64,000 bases of DNA from Exophiala sp. HKRS030 (lineage: Eukaryota > Ascomycota > Eurotiomycetes > Chaetothyriales > Herpotrichiellaceae). The stretch is taken from assembly GCA_023897205.1 (NCBI GenBank), contig JAHWDD010000007.1, positions 2,604,001 to 2,668,000 of the forward strand, in the 5' to 3' direction. The translations under genes and the position numbers were made by a program. Each line of letters starts with the position of its first letter. Positions within the stretch are counted from its first letter, which is position 1. Below the pieces are notes generated by a model. That model was not told where the DNA came from. It saw only the letters and a program-made list of their open reading frames with translations, and ran no database searches. Below, one piece after another: positions 1 to 10,368 of this stretch.

Positions 1-2366
1 TCCTCGAAGCCATCCTGTAGTGTCCGTCGCATTAATCGTATTTTTGTGCATCAATTGAAGTTGGGATCTTTTACGGCAGCATTGATCTCCGATGAATCCC
101 AATAGCACGAATGTTATATTGAAATAGATCCGGAGTACAAGACGTACGTACGGACTTGATGCGTCGAGCAAGATCTGAGTCATGGTATTTGCGTGTTATA
201 ATCGTCAAAATGGTGTCCACGCTTCGAAAGGATGCTGAATATACAGCTCGTGTCGAGCATGGTATCGATGGCAGTTTCTGTTTTCCTTGCAAAGGTTCTC
301 GGACACAATACGGTAGACATGGGCCACACCCCAGACGGTGCCACTTATCATTTAGTGCCAAAGCCATTGCTGAGCTGAAGCACCTTGGGCCCACTTATGT
401 ACCATGTCGGTTCCGGCACAGAAAGGCATCTTGAAATGACTTGTCCTTGTGAGCTTTCCGATGCCTGCCTCTCCCCTAGCCATTGTGGCCGCCAAAGACC
501 GAATGCGAAAACTCTGTCTCGTTCTGGTCGCCTTTTGGCCTGCATCACAGGCAGGGTTCTGCAGAGGCTCTCCATAGGCACCACAGTATGAAGAAACAAA
601 CCTAGATTTCGTCCAGTCGTTTGTCGTCCTCCGGTTCCATGTCGTATGATGGCTCAAAGTTCAAAACAATCTCCAGGAACAGGTGAGCAAGCGAGCCAAG
701 GGAAGGAGGGATCGCACTGGCATACTGCTGGTTGGCAACAACCACTTTGTGATGTGTCGAACCGGAAGTGGAAGCCAAACTCTGATGTCTGCCATCCATA
801 GGTCATATTTTGTCGGGCGGCAAGGTTGAAGAACTAGTTGTATGGTTCATTTCATCGGCCCCATGTGTCCCAGACTCAACTACCTTCTGCCTAGTCAATC
901 ACAAGTTTGGCACTCTTTCCTATCTACTGGCGCACCGAGCAGCTTCCCATCCTACCCACCTCGTGTCCCTCATAGACTCCTCTAGAGCCTCATCCCTTCT
1001 GGAGTAGATGCCCACCTCACGTGATATCAGAAAACTAATATTAGCCGAGAATCTTCCGCAAGGCCTTGGCGAAGGACGCATGTACTCCGTACCTCGTAGG
1101 TACTCCAGTCACTGTCGTGTTTGGTACAGACTGTCTGATTCTTGACGCTGAGGTCGCGTAGATTGGCAGGCTATTGCACAAGTTACACAAGCAGGAGCTG
1201 GTGACCAGTTTCACTATCGTTTACGAGGAGCGGTTTGGCGCACGATGACCGAAGGGTATTTACTCTAAGCATCTTCTATTTCACTCCTTGCCTAGTAGGA
1301 ATGTCCGACAAAATCAAGACGAGTCGTTCTTCATTTCAATGCGGATTACGAACTTGAAGAAGCACCTATCCTTGAAACGTACTTCACAGAATTTGGCCCA
1401 CAGCCCGAAGGTGATTTTTACCCTCATCTACTGGCTCCGAACGAATCATCCAGAATGTACATCATCCTCGAAGTGCATTGCAACACGGTCCCGCAAGTCT
1501 ACCTTGAAGGATTCAAAATCAAAAGGAATGACAAGTTGTATTTATCCCGGCCGTATGAGAAGGTGTCTCTAACCGTTAATGCAAGTCATTTCATCAGACT
1601 CGGCACAGATTCATGCGACTATGCTCGCTCTCGGTGAAGAGGCCTTTCGTGGAGCACTGACCGACATCAATCTGACGAATTTGCCGGAGTGTCTCCGGTC
1701 CAGATGGGGTAGCCCTCCGGAAGACTGGTGTCTTGAGCATCTAGGGACAATTGCAAGTCTCGTAGCTTTCCCGTTGGAGGGACTACTTTACGTTTTGGAC
1801 GTGCTTCGCTGTCAGGGCATCGAAGAGAGAGAGAGAGAGAGAGACCGCGTTCACGATGCTGAGAGTGAGTGAGGTATGTGGGTTGCATCTGAGCTCTTCT
1901 CGGCTTTGACTCGTCTGTTGTCGCCGAGATTCGAGACTGGAATGTTGCCCGGACGAAAAGCGAATTACGAACCACGTTGTTCCATTTCCCAGGAGTAATC
2001 ACCAACATCCACGTATAAACAAGAGTCCATCAAGACGGCATAATCTTCTTACGGACAGCTCAACTTATGGCCCTCGTTCCCAAGATGCATGCCGTCCCGA
2101 TTCCAATAACAATCCTCATAAATTCTTTGTCATGCTCTAGTTGACCTCATACTCTCCTTGTCATACAATCCTGCATGCGGCTGTGAAACACAAAGGAATT
2201 AACGTTTTCAACTTGTCCGGTTACTCTACATATATACCTGAGAGACTATGGTCGCTCCTCGTTCTCCTTTGCTGCCAATAATACCAGGCAGGAAATTGCT
2301 TCTGTTACAGCAACGTACCACTTCAAGTATTGACACCAGGGATATCACACTTACCCAGCAGCAACT
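1..2366. other. Left-edge region without a convincing gene
   Basis: No ORF here has a recognisable domain, and the overlapping ORFs on both strands look like chance. Two things stand out: an (AG)n tract at about 1824-1844 and a protein-like open stretch at about 1300-1637 that is listed separately. One copy of the recurrent word TACTCCGTA lies at 1083-1091. The last 100-150 bases are probably promoter and 5' leader of the gene starting at 2367. Confidence 0.5.
1300..1637 (+). other. Protein-like open frame, possible exon or gene remnant
   Basis: The frame read through 1455-1637 stays open upstream to about 1300 and translates to a balanced, non-repetitive sequence including ETYFTEFGPQPEGDFYPHLL. 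It has no good start codon and ends at TGA 1635-1637. A second frame from about 1579 to 1872 also looks partly protein-like, but I could not join the two with a sensible intron or a single-base repair. It may be a decayed gene, an exon of a gene with unusual splicing, or chance. I recognise no family. Confidence 0.2.
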
Positions 2367-3701
2367 ATGTCTGACGGACAGCGCAGTACTACGGATGCAG
2401 TCAACACAGCGCATATTGTCTCCGAACTCGAACAACGAGCTATCGAGGTCTACGCAGCCGCTCTACTCAATCGCTCACAACTCCTCTTGACTATGCGAGA
2501 TGCGGGTGTCGATGCGTCAGCTGCTTCAAACGAGGCTGAAGAAGTGAAGTCAGAGCAGGAGCTTATGTACCTGCTGAACATATTCAGAGATCTGCCATCT
2601 AGGAAGCTCTTCCCCGCTGCCATGCAGGCAAAAGAATCATTCCTCCGTGGCTACCACTGCGAATTGAAGAACGAAACAAACGAGGCGAAGGCTTTTTATC
2701 GTCGAGCAGTGGAACTTGACCCACGGCTGGAGAAATCCAAGAGAGTGCAAAGATGTCTTCGAGCCACGGAGGCGAGATCAAGTATGGCTTTGAGTCCAGC
2801 GAGAGCAGCCATCGGGCCATCGAGGTCTAGAACAACTTCGAATCCTGCACAAGCAGGGGCTGATATTGGTACATCGGGGCAGCATATCGAGACTGAAACC
2901 GTGTCTAAGGCCATTGACCACGTCGAGTTGGATTCATCGAAGACAGACAAGAAGATGAAAGGCAGTACGGTGAGATTCGAGGAGCACATTGGGAGTTCAA
3001 ACGTTGAACCAGCCACCGCCAGAGTAGATCAAGAGGAGGCAGCGCAGGAGTCGGTAAGCAGCCACCGTCAGAGTGAACTTTTTTCAGATTTGATTGCTCA
3101 ACTTCAAACCGAGCCAGGAAACTCCAAGGATTCTAAAAGGTTAAGTCAATGGGATACTCTGGCAAATCGTGATGCGGCAGGCGACAGTGGCCCATCCAGG
3201 CAGCCAACAGGAATTGATGTTGGCTTTCGCACAAACTACCCCGAAGGACGAGAGTTCTTCGACCAAAGGTACGGCCCGTCTGCATCTCCAAGGATGGTGG
3301 AAACTACAAAGCGACGTGCCAGCAATCCTAAAACCTACCCCACCAGCCCAACGAGCGCAGTACGCCACGAACATCCATCATCGACAGCCAGGAGGCCAAG
3401 CTTGACCATACTTCCGCCTCGACGCCTTTCTGGCGAGACCCTACTCTCAGATATGCCCACATTGGAAGAACTGCCCAAGATCATCAAGGCCGATGGCGTT
3501 GCTCCTAATTTGACCGAAATTGCCACAGATTCTGCGACGCTGGTCCGACGACGGTCTTCATGCGCACTCGATATGGTCCCCACATCCCCAAGCTCGCCAA
3601 GTCGCTTGAGGCAGTCTTCCACGATATCCGACGACGAGGGTGATGGCGAGGAAGGGGAAAGGGGCTTTGAACCCGCCAAGAGGAACTCAAGTGTGACCTA
3701 G
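2367..3701 (+). CDS. Fungal hypothetical protein with TPR-like N-terminal segment
   Basis: This is a single-exon gene of 444 residues starting at ATG 2367. The N-terminal third (about residues 15-130) is helical in character. It includes a TPR-like helix pair ending AFYRRAVELDPRLEKSK, the usual closing helix of a tetratricopeptide repeat. From about residue 135 the chain is Ser/Pro/Arg-rich and probably disordered, with several RRXS-like sites that could be phosphorylated (RRAS, RRPS, RRLS, RRRSS). The C-terminus is acidic (DDEGDGEEGE). There is no signal peptide or membrane segment. The codon pattern and unbroken length argue for a real gene. TPR-like segments usually bind partner proteins, so an adaptor role is possible, but the function is unknown. 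Confidence 0.75.
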   Translation: MSDGQRSTTDAVNTAHIVSELEQRAIEVYAAALLNRSQLLLTMRDAGVDASAASNEAEEVKSEQELMYLLNIFRDLPSRKLFPAAMQAKESFLRGYHCELKNETNEAKAFYRRAVELDPRLEKSKRVQRCLRATEARSSMALSPARAAIGPSRSRTTSNPAQAGADIGTSGQHIETETVSKAIDHVELDSSKTDKKMKGSTVRFEEHIGSSNVEPATARVDQEEAAQESVSSHRQSELFSDLIAQLQTEPGNSKDSKRLSQWDTLANRDAAGDSGPSRQPTGIDVGFRTNYPEGREFFDQRYGPSASPRMVETTKRRASNPKTYPTSPTSAVRHEHPSSTARRPSLTILPPRRLSGETLLSDMPTLEELPKIIKADGVAPNLTEIATDSATLVRRRSSCALDMVPTSPSSPSRLRQSSTISDDEGDGEEGERGFEPAKRNSSVT

Positions 3702-4787
3702 GAAAGGAGTATGAGATGCGTAAATCCCATGGCGAGATCAGTTTGTAAGTTACTAGTATAACATGAGATAAGCAACTATTTTAGACGATGCCAGACGATG
3801 CCTGTTCCGTGGAGATTTGACAGAATACCCACGCCATCTAGATGGTCACGGTTCCGGTAGATATGCAATACGATTTTCATTGTAAAAGTTGAAGTACGAC
3901 TTCTTTGTCTCAATACCTCAACCTGCACTCTTGGTCCCTGGGATGTGGTAAACAGGGTCTGCTCGTCCGCTCCGGGCTCAGTCGTACTGTAGTACACTGG
4001 GCGAGGCTGCACCCCTGTATGACTAAGCGAGTCCGTCCTTCATCAAATTTGACGATCACGGACGAGGAAGTCGGTGTGACCGGTCCTTGCTCAGAGAAAA
4101 GGAAAGCAGAATGAAGTGGCAAGTTACTTAATGGACCACGTGGAAGCTTAACACAGGGATTGAATATAGCCTGCAGAATGAGCTCTTTTCGCAGTCGTCA
4201 TGCTACTCCCAAGCACGTCATCTGCATACATGTCAACTGTACCTAGGTAGGCTCTCATAGCCTGAGCAGAAGAATCGCATCATCAATCAGCATATCTAGG
4301 GAAACCTATACGGTTATGTTCGTTCTGCGCTACCGACTGAAACTCGGCATACCGTTCCAACCTCGATGTGTATGTATGTATGTATTTGTGAACCTCTCGT
4401 TCTAACAAGCATGCTCGCTCAGGACCGCACCGTGAAGGACCGTACCGCTCAGCGCACGCATCCCCTCTCTTCGGTCGGCTCTGTGAGTCCAGATTGATTA
4501 CTGAACAGTACTAGTATAGCATTTGCCGAAGGAGAGGAGGTCCACACTGCTATAGCAATTCCCAGCCGTTATTTAGTAGTATGTACGAACACAATGTGCA
4601 ATAGCAACGCTAGTTGGAGATTCAGGCGCTGCTTCCAGGCTATATTAATGAGCACATCCGTCCATATTGGCAATGATCCATTCTGATAAGTCAAACCTTC
4701 AATTTACTGACTTCCAAGACCCGAACTTCTTCAACTTAGCCTTAGGAGTTACTCATTCACCACATCCAACTTAAGTTAGAAGAAGCA
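3702..4787. other. Intergenic region
   Basis: No gene is seen. It holds a short TATG microsatellite (about 4367-4385) and a CCTAGGTA-type palindrome near 4235. It should contain the terminator of the upstream gene and the promoter of the DUF302 gene. The leader just before 4788 is A/C-rich, as is common at fungal start sites. Confidence 0.5.
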
Positions 4788-5373
4788 ATGGCCCCATCAC
4801 TTACCACTGACACCGTATCTACCCCTCGCTTGACGTACCGCTCTTCAATCCCATTCGCAACCGCCGAAGCACGCCTCCGAGCATCAATCCAACGCAAGGC
4901 CGACGAAAGCACCAGCCCCACGGCCGCATACAAGACTTCCGACCTGCCAACATCCTCCAAAGCATCATTCGAAGCATGGATAGCCAGCAAAGTCGGCCCT
5001 CACGACTTCATGTACTTCACCGAGTTCAACCACGGGGCATGGCTGCCACTATACGAGCCGCCGACATCGACCATCGTGATTAATCCCCAAACGGGCGAGA
5101 AGAAGCATTTGAAAGCGACGCGCTTCCTGTTGGGGAATCCACTGATTGCGCGAACGATGATCCAGCATGATCTTGATGCTGGGTTGTCTGTGCCTATCGA
5201 GTTGCTGTTGGTGGAAGAGGTCGATGATGGTGTCCGGATCGTGCAGTATAAGCCGAGTGGTCTGGTGGCTGGATATCAGGGTGCGAAGGACGAGTTGGTC
5301 CAGGCCGCTACAGCGTTGGATAAGAAGATCGACAATCTCATTAGATGGGTGTTGCGTGATGGAGATGAGGAAA

Positions 5374-5406
<33 letters not shown>

Positions 5407-5423
5407 TAAAGGGTCGTCTATAG
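4788..5423 (+). CDS. DUF302 domain protein
   Basis: Single exon, 211 residues. Residues about 60-190 match the DUF302 family as I know it from fungi: the motif FMYFTEFNHGAWLPLY, then GNPLIARTMIQHDLDAGLSVP and the strand IELLLVEE. DUF302 is a small alpha/beta domain whose biochemical role is not established, so no activity is claimed. There is no signal peptide or membrane helix, so the protein is probably cytosolic. The C-terminus carries a run of ten Asp residues encoded by a GAT repeat (5374-5406). That run is a likely length-variable microsatellite and may not matter for the fold. The start ATG 4788 follows an A-rich leader and is the first in frame. Confidence 0.85.
5374..5406 (+). repeat. 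(GAT)n coding microsatellite
   Basis: Eleven tandem ATG/GAT triplets lie inside the DUF302 gene and encode its poly-Asp tail. Triplet periodicity keeps the frame open, so length changes would only alter the number of Asp residues. Confidence 0.9.
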
Positions 5424-6866
5424 GAGATGAAGACGTGAGCAAAGTGCTTATTTCGTCCCAAGTTGGGAAGAATTGGATCCTTTCGAAGACTTTCGCGTCA
5501 GAGTCTTTTTTGCATGAGATATTGAAGTTGAGAATGGCTGTGGGAGCCCTTGATACCAAGTACTAAGTACCACACTGAAGAAAAAGTCAGCCAATATCGT
5601 GTTACTTAGGGTTCCTTTGTAACCCGTCGAGTACGTAGTACTGAGTACATGTTAACTGTTGCCCAACGACCCGTTTCGCGAATCCGAATCTGCAGAATGT
5701 TCTTAACTTTACCTTAGCAAATACTAAGTATATTGAGTTGTTAAACTAGCCCTGCTAAACACTTGCAACGTCGAAACGAGAAAGCTATTCAGTGAAGTAC
5801 TGCTAGCAGGACTGTCAGCAGTTAACTATATAATCTATAGTAAGTAGTAAGCAACGAGTAAGTTCTTTCAAGCAAACAAGTGTCGATCCGTACGCTGCGG
5901 AACACTGCAGAGTCCCCGCGAGCTCTTTAAATACCGCCTCACAATGTTACACTACTACTTAGGATTAAGTTCTCACTTTCGAGACACCTAGCTCTCCCGA
6001 GGCGCAGAGAATGTTGCTTAAGTATCAGTAGTCGATAGTCGATTAGACGTGTAGAATTAATTAGAATTAAAGTACACGCTTACCCCGATCCGGAAATTCC
6101 AGTGTCGCGTTTCGCCAGCTGTAGTATTTTACTATGCAGTCGCTTGTATACATCGGACACCGATTTGAAGACCGATCCGCATTACTACTAGCAGCTACCT
6201 GGTTGACAGAGTTTAATGTTCATAATGTGTGAACGAGAATCTAGGTGTCTATTACTTTATAGCTATACCTATGAAAATAGTACTGGCATTCCTTTAAAGT
6301 AATTCTTAATTAGGTACTAGTAGTTATATTCTCTATCACTTAGTACTAGTAGTACGAAGTAACCCTTAGTTTCTAGACGTACAGAACGAGCGGTAAAGTA
6401 CAACAAGCACAAGTCTTCCTAAATAAATACTATAAGTTTTTAAACAATACTCGAACTTCTTTAATTAGGTTTTTAGATTGGATCAATACGAATATATCTA
6501 GAAATTAACCAAAAGGTCTATTAAGCGAAATCACAAACTTATATCAAGTCTAACATAAAGTAATTTTAAAAAGGAACGAGTAAGAATTTTCCAAAAAGTA
6601 TTCCTCTTGCTAAAGCGTGAGTACTCATGAATTGATAAATTCTGGTTCAACAATAACTAAGTACTAATGACTTCGTGCTTGCTTTGTTGTTATGCAACGC
6701 TCCATACTTTGTTTGGTAACTACTCTAGAGTCTCTCCGACAGGCCAGCACACTAAGCACGAGATGACGACGCCACAAAGACAACCCGGAGGTTTGTTTCT
6801 CTCATCGTCCTTTCCTCCGACATGAATTTTTCCTCAGAGATTAGAAGACAGGCGTTTGCAGATTTT
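5424..6866. other. AT-rich intergenic block
   Basis: About 5560-6720 is clearly more AT-rich than the rest of the window, with stretches above 70% A+T (for example 6421-6600). It has no long ORFs and many TAGTACTAGTAG-like palindromes. By hand count, TpA exceeds ApT (11 vs 6 in 6241-6300; 7 vs 5 in 6541-6600), and CpA+TpG is below ApC+GpT in the first of these. That direction is expected after repeat-induced point mutation. I cannot recognise a transposon in it. The right end is 3' flank of the calmodulin-like gene. Confidence 0.5.
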
Positions 6867-7826
6867 CTATTTCGGTGAAAGAAGTTGAACGAATTCCTCA
6901 TCTATATCAGGTGTTAGTTCATACCGATTAGCCGGGATGCGATGGACAGGGCTTTGATGGAAAACTGCGACTAAACAAGACCACATACAATCAATGGTTC
7001 CATTACGATCCTTATCGGCTTCACGGATCATTTCATCGATTTCATCGTCAGTCAGGTTTTCACCCAGAGATTTCATGACCTGGCGCAATTCATCGGCAGA
7101 GATAGTTCCACTGCCGTCCTTGTCGAAAACATTGAAAGCGGCACGTGTTTCGTGGGCAAAGTCTGTTGCCTTGACGGTGGTGGACATCATTTTCATGAAT
7201 TCATCGAAATCGATACTGCCTGAAGAGTCGACGTCGACCTCGTTGATCTTCGTGGATAGGGATTAGTTGGGGTGTAGTTGCGAATGGACTTTGAGCAGAT
7301 GATTCTTGGCATACCATGTCTTGGAGTTCCGAGTCGGAAGGATTTTGACCTAGCGAGCGCATGATCTCGCCTAGTTCAGATGCAGTGATTGTGCCTGAAG
7401 ACAAGTAATGGGATGTCAGAAATCCAAGGTGTTTGCATGACAAGTGGTATGACGGCAAGGCTGAGCCCTGGCAGAAGAAGGGGAAAAAAGGCGGGGTTGA
7501 AAAGAGACTGAGCTTACCACTTCCATCCTTGTCCTTTCCCCAAAGAGTCAGTATTCAATACACAGTGAGAATAGGGAGTAGAATACATACAAACAGAGCA
7601 AAGACGTCCTTATACGCCTTGATTTCTTCGTCGGACATTGGAGCAGGAGTGGTCGGGGTCTGACAGGCGACGGGTAAAGACGCTCAAGGGTCAGCTCTCG
7701 TATCTGAAGACCGGACTTTGGGATCCGGGAGGAACCACAAGCAGTACAACTCACCATAGAATAATCGATCGGAGGTCGATTGGAAGAGGGCGATTGAGTA
7801 TCAATCTTCTGGACTTTTGGCGGCAT
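6867..7826 (-). CDS. Calmodulin-like protein with four EF-hands
   Basis: Six exons on the minus strand: 7755-7826, 7591-7659, 7518-7533, 7315-7394, 6989-7247 and 6867-6901, giving 176 residues. All introns are GT-AG and the phases close exactly. Four canonical 12-residue Ca-binding loops are visible: [12 protein letters not shown] (48-59), [12 protein letters not shown] (84-95), [12 protein letters not shown] (121-132) and [12 protein letters not shown] (157-168). The family senses Ca2+ and binds target helices. It differs from canonical calmodulin in sequence and in a 31-residue N-terminal extension rich in Pro/Thr/Ser. The extension comes from a separate first exon with a GTGAGT donor and CAG acceptor. 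A shorter 145-residue form could start at ATG 7638. I infer a calmodulin-related sensor or light chain rather than calmodulin itself. It is divergent from the PNP oxidase gene. Confidence 0.85.
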
Positions 7827-8812
7827 CAAGAAGGAATGTTTTTAGGACAGGCTGAAGTGGGTAAATAAATGACTTGTGTGAAAGGCAGCAAGGGAAGGGG
7901 AGGCGGGGCGGGCGCTGACAGTATGCAAGGACTCGAACAGATGGGGCCTTTGAGACACCAAGTCGAGGGTGATGGTTGGACGAGCGAGGATCAAGATTGT
8001 GTGTGTATTGTCGCCAATTGGTGCTTGGATAGGGAACGACTGCCCAGGGAGTTTGGCGAAGGCTGCTCTGGTAGGTTTGGCGGGGTTTTCTTACCAGGCT
8101 GCGTGGCTGGCCAAGAGTTTCAACGTGTTTAGCTGTCGAGTTTGTCAGGTTCAGGTGGTGACCGGTGTTACGAATTGAGATAAGGTGGTGATGTGGTAAG
8201 ACGGTATGGTGGGGAGTTCTGCGTACTGCGTCCGGCGTATGGAGTACTGGGATGAGACTGGGATAGGTTGTAAATACAGCTTGGACCTTGCGTGACCTTG
8301 GAAGGGAGGAGTTTGGGGCGAAAGATATGAAACGTCTTGTAGGGCCGTACTGATCAATGGTTGTCGATCTTGATTCTTGAGATGCTGAAAGTGAGGGGAG
8401 GATGAGCACGTGCTCTAGGCTGCTGAGTCCGTCTGGTCACGTGATAACACAACTAGCCACAACCCGTCATTTGCTCCACACTAAGGGTCCCTACGGAGGA
8501 TCACAGCTCTGTGAATAACAACTTAAACTTCTGGTCATCACGTGTGCCCCTGCACGTCGATGTCATGTTGTCATAGCCTCGTCGGCAACCAATATAAGTA
8601 TTTTACTTAACTCCCGAGTCCTCATCACCAGATACCACGCCATAACCTTCCTCCCCTCCTCACACAGCCTCATTTTCGATTATCAAAATCAATTTGTAGC
8701 CGTCTCAGTTATGCACAATTATTAAGAATTTTTTCCATCCCCTCTTTAATCCCTCACTGAATAGACTCGTTGGCAAACCTCCGCCATTGCCTTGTCATAT
8801 TTACCTCTTCAT
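7827..8812. promoter_or_regulatory. Divergent promoter region with three CACGTG sites
   Basis: This intergenic stretch separates two divergently transcribed genes. CACGTG palindromes occur at 8407-8412, 8438-8443 and 8539-8544. They are typical bHLH (Cbf1/Pho4/SREBP-type) sites, lying about 270-405 bases upstream of the oxidase start. The 202-codon minus-strand ORF at 7801-8409 has no domain and overlaps the calmodulin-like leader, so I do not call it a gene. Confidence 0.45.
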
Positions 8813-9813
8813 ATGTTCAAGAGGAACATTCCAAAACCTCTCTTCTCCTCTTCCCTTCGGCATCACATCTGCAATAAAGCACTCGCACACCCATCCACAA
8901 TGCTCCACCAAGCCATGTCGACATCAACACCCAAACCCAAGAGAAGCTCATCTGTAAGTCCCACCCCAGATCCCACCCCACCCCACACACCACTCACTCC
9001 CTAACGCTCTTTCTCTCTTCGTCCCTCCACAGTCGCCCCGGAGCAACATCCAACTCGGACACTACCACGCCATCTCAAGCGGCACAGTTCTCGCTGTCGC
9101 AGCTGCATCGCTCATCGCTGTCGCCATCCCCCTTCACACAATTCCACCGCTGGTTCAGCACGCCGGGACTATCGAGCCACGTACCGGAGACCGTGACTCT
9201 GTCGACGGCGTCGCTACCGAGCGGGCGCGTGTCGTCGCGCGTGGTGTATCTCAAAGAACTCGACGCGCGCGGGTTCGTCATCTATTCGAACTTCGGCACG
9301 TCGCGCAAGGCCGCCGACATCGCGACCAATCCCTACGCGAGCCTGTGTTTCTGGTGGAAGCCGCTCGAGCGCCAGGTGAGGGTTGAAGGGACCGTGGAGC
9401 GCCTGACTGCCGACGAGAGTCAGGTCTATTTCGACACAAGGGCCAGAGGAAGTAGGATTGGCGCTTGGGCCAGTCAGCAGACGAAAGTGTTGGTGCCGAA
9501 GGATGGAGGTGTTGGGACTGGTGCCGAAGTCGACGGAGTTGGAGATGGAGTTGGAAGGCAGGCGGAACTCGGTGATGATGCTGCTGCAGCAGAGGATGAC
9601 GGACGTGCAGAGTTGGAGGCTCAAGTTGCCGAGGTTGCGAAGAGGTTCGAGGGCCAGGACCAGATCCCCGTACCGCCTTTTTGGGGAGGTTTACGCATCA
9701 TCCCTGACATGTTCGAGTTTTGGCAGGGAAGAGACAGTAGATTGCACGACCGCTTCCGCTATACCAAGGTTGAGGGCACAGACGAGTGGAAGATTGAACG
9801 TTTGAGCCCTTAA
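8813..9813 (+). CDS. pdx3: Pyridoxamine 5'-phosphate oxidase (frame broken twice near the N-terminus)
   Basis: This FMN enzyme oxidises pyridoxamine- or pyridoxine-phosphate to pyridoxal phosphate in vitamin B6 metabolism. The C-terminal exon is diagnostic: TLSTASLPSGRVSSRVVYLK, GTSRKAADIATNPYASLCFW, then the closing SRLHDRFRYTK. Exon 1 is 8813-8953, with a presequence-like start (MFKRNIPKPLFSSSLRHH). Exon 2 is 9033-9813. The family's N-terminal KLIFAP motif spans the GTAAGT...CAG intron exactly, but in a frame with no start. One base is missing before it (about 8930-8944) and one just after it, at the CCCC run 9036-9039. With one base added at each place the length closes at 307 residues. 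There is a low-complexity Gly/Val/Asp/Ala insert at about residues 210-240. The breaks could be assembly errors or a real lesion. Confidence 0.85.
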
Positions 9814-10368
9814 CATCACAGTCCTTACATTATGCATTGCATTGCACAGACGAAAGAGTTAATAAACAGAATCAATCGCAACAAGATCACGTTGAACAAG
9901 GGCATGTTCTAGAGTTTCAACATTTAGAGTTGAATTCCTCTTCCACCTCATAATGTCGGCGTAAAGCCAACCATATGGCCAGTCCACGACCTGGACCCGA
10001 CCAAGGTCTGACAAGACCTTTCCTTCTAAATCATCTATATAGGATTGAGTAGAGTGTAGCTTTTGTGTTCTGTTGGTACATGCCAAAAATTATCATGCCA
10101 ATATATCCATTGTGAATTCCAGCGCCCGGCTAGATTCCATCCCTATCCACAATCGTTTCCCATCAATGCACCGTCCCAGGTACATGAGGGAAACAAATGA
10201 CAACGCCTCCCATCCTCGACAGAACACAAGAACAAAACGCCGAGGCCGTCAAGAGTCAACCACATCGTTGCTCGTAAATTTTGGGTATCGTCATAAAACA
10301 AAAGAAATTAGAACAAGAGGCAAGCAGAAGTCGCCACGCTCGAGTTATCGAAATGCCGCACAAAATCA
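9814..10368. other. Convergent intergenic region
   Basis: This lies between two convergent genes. It should hold both 3' untranslated regions and terminators. AATAAA-like and T-rich stretches are present, and I see no gene. Confidence 0.5.

Noticed and set aside
7801..8409. 202-codon minus-strand ORF upstream of the calmodulin-like gene
   Set aside because: No domain, no homologous motif, overlaps exon 1 and leader of the EF-hand gene, and composition looks like untranslated promoter sequence.
9214..9624. 136-codon ORF antisense to the PNP oxidase
   Set aside because: Shadow of the conserved oxidase exon.
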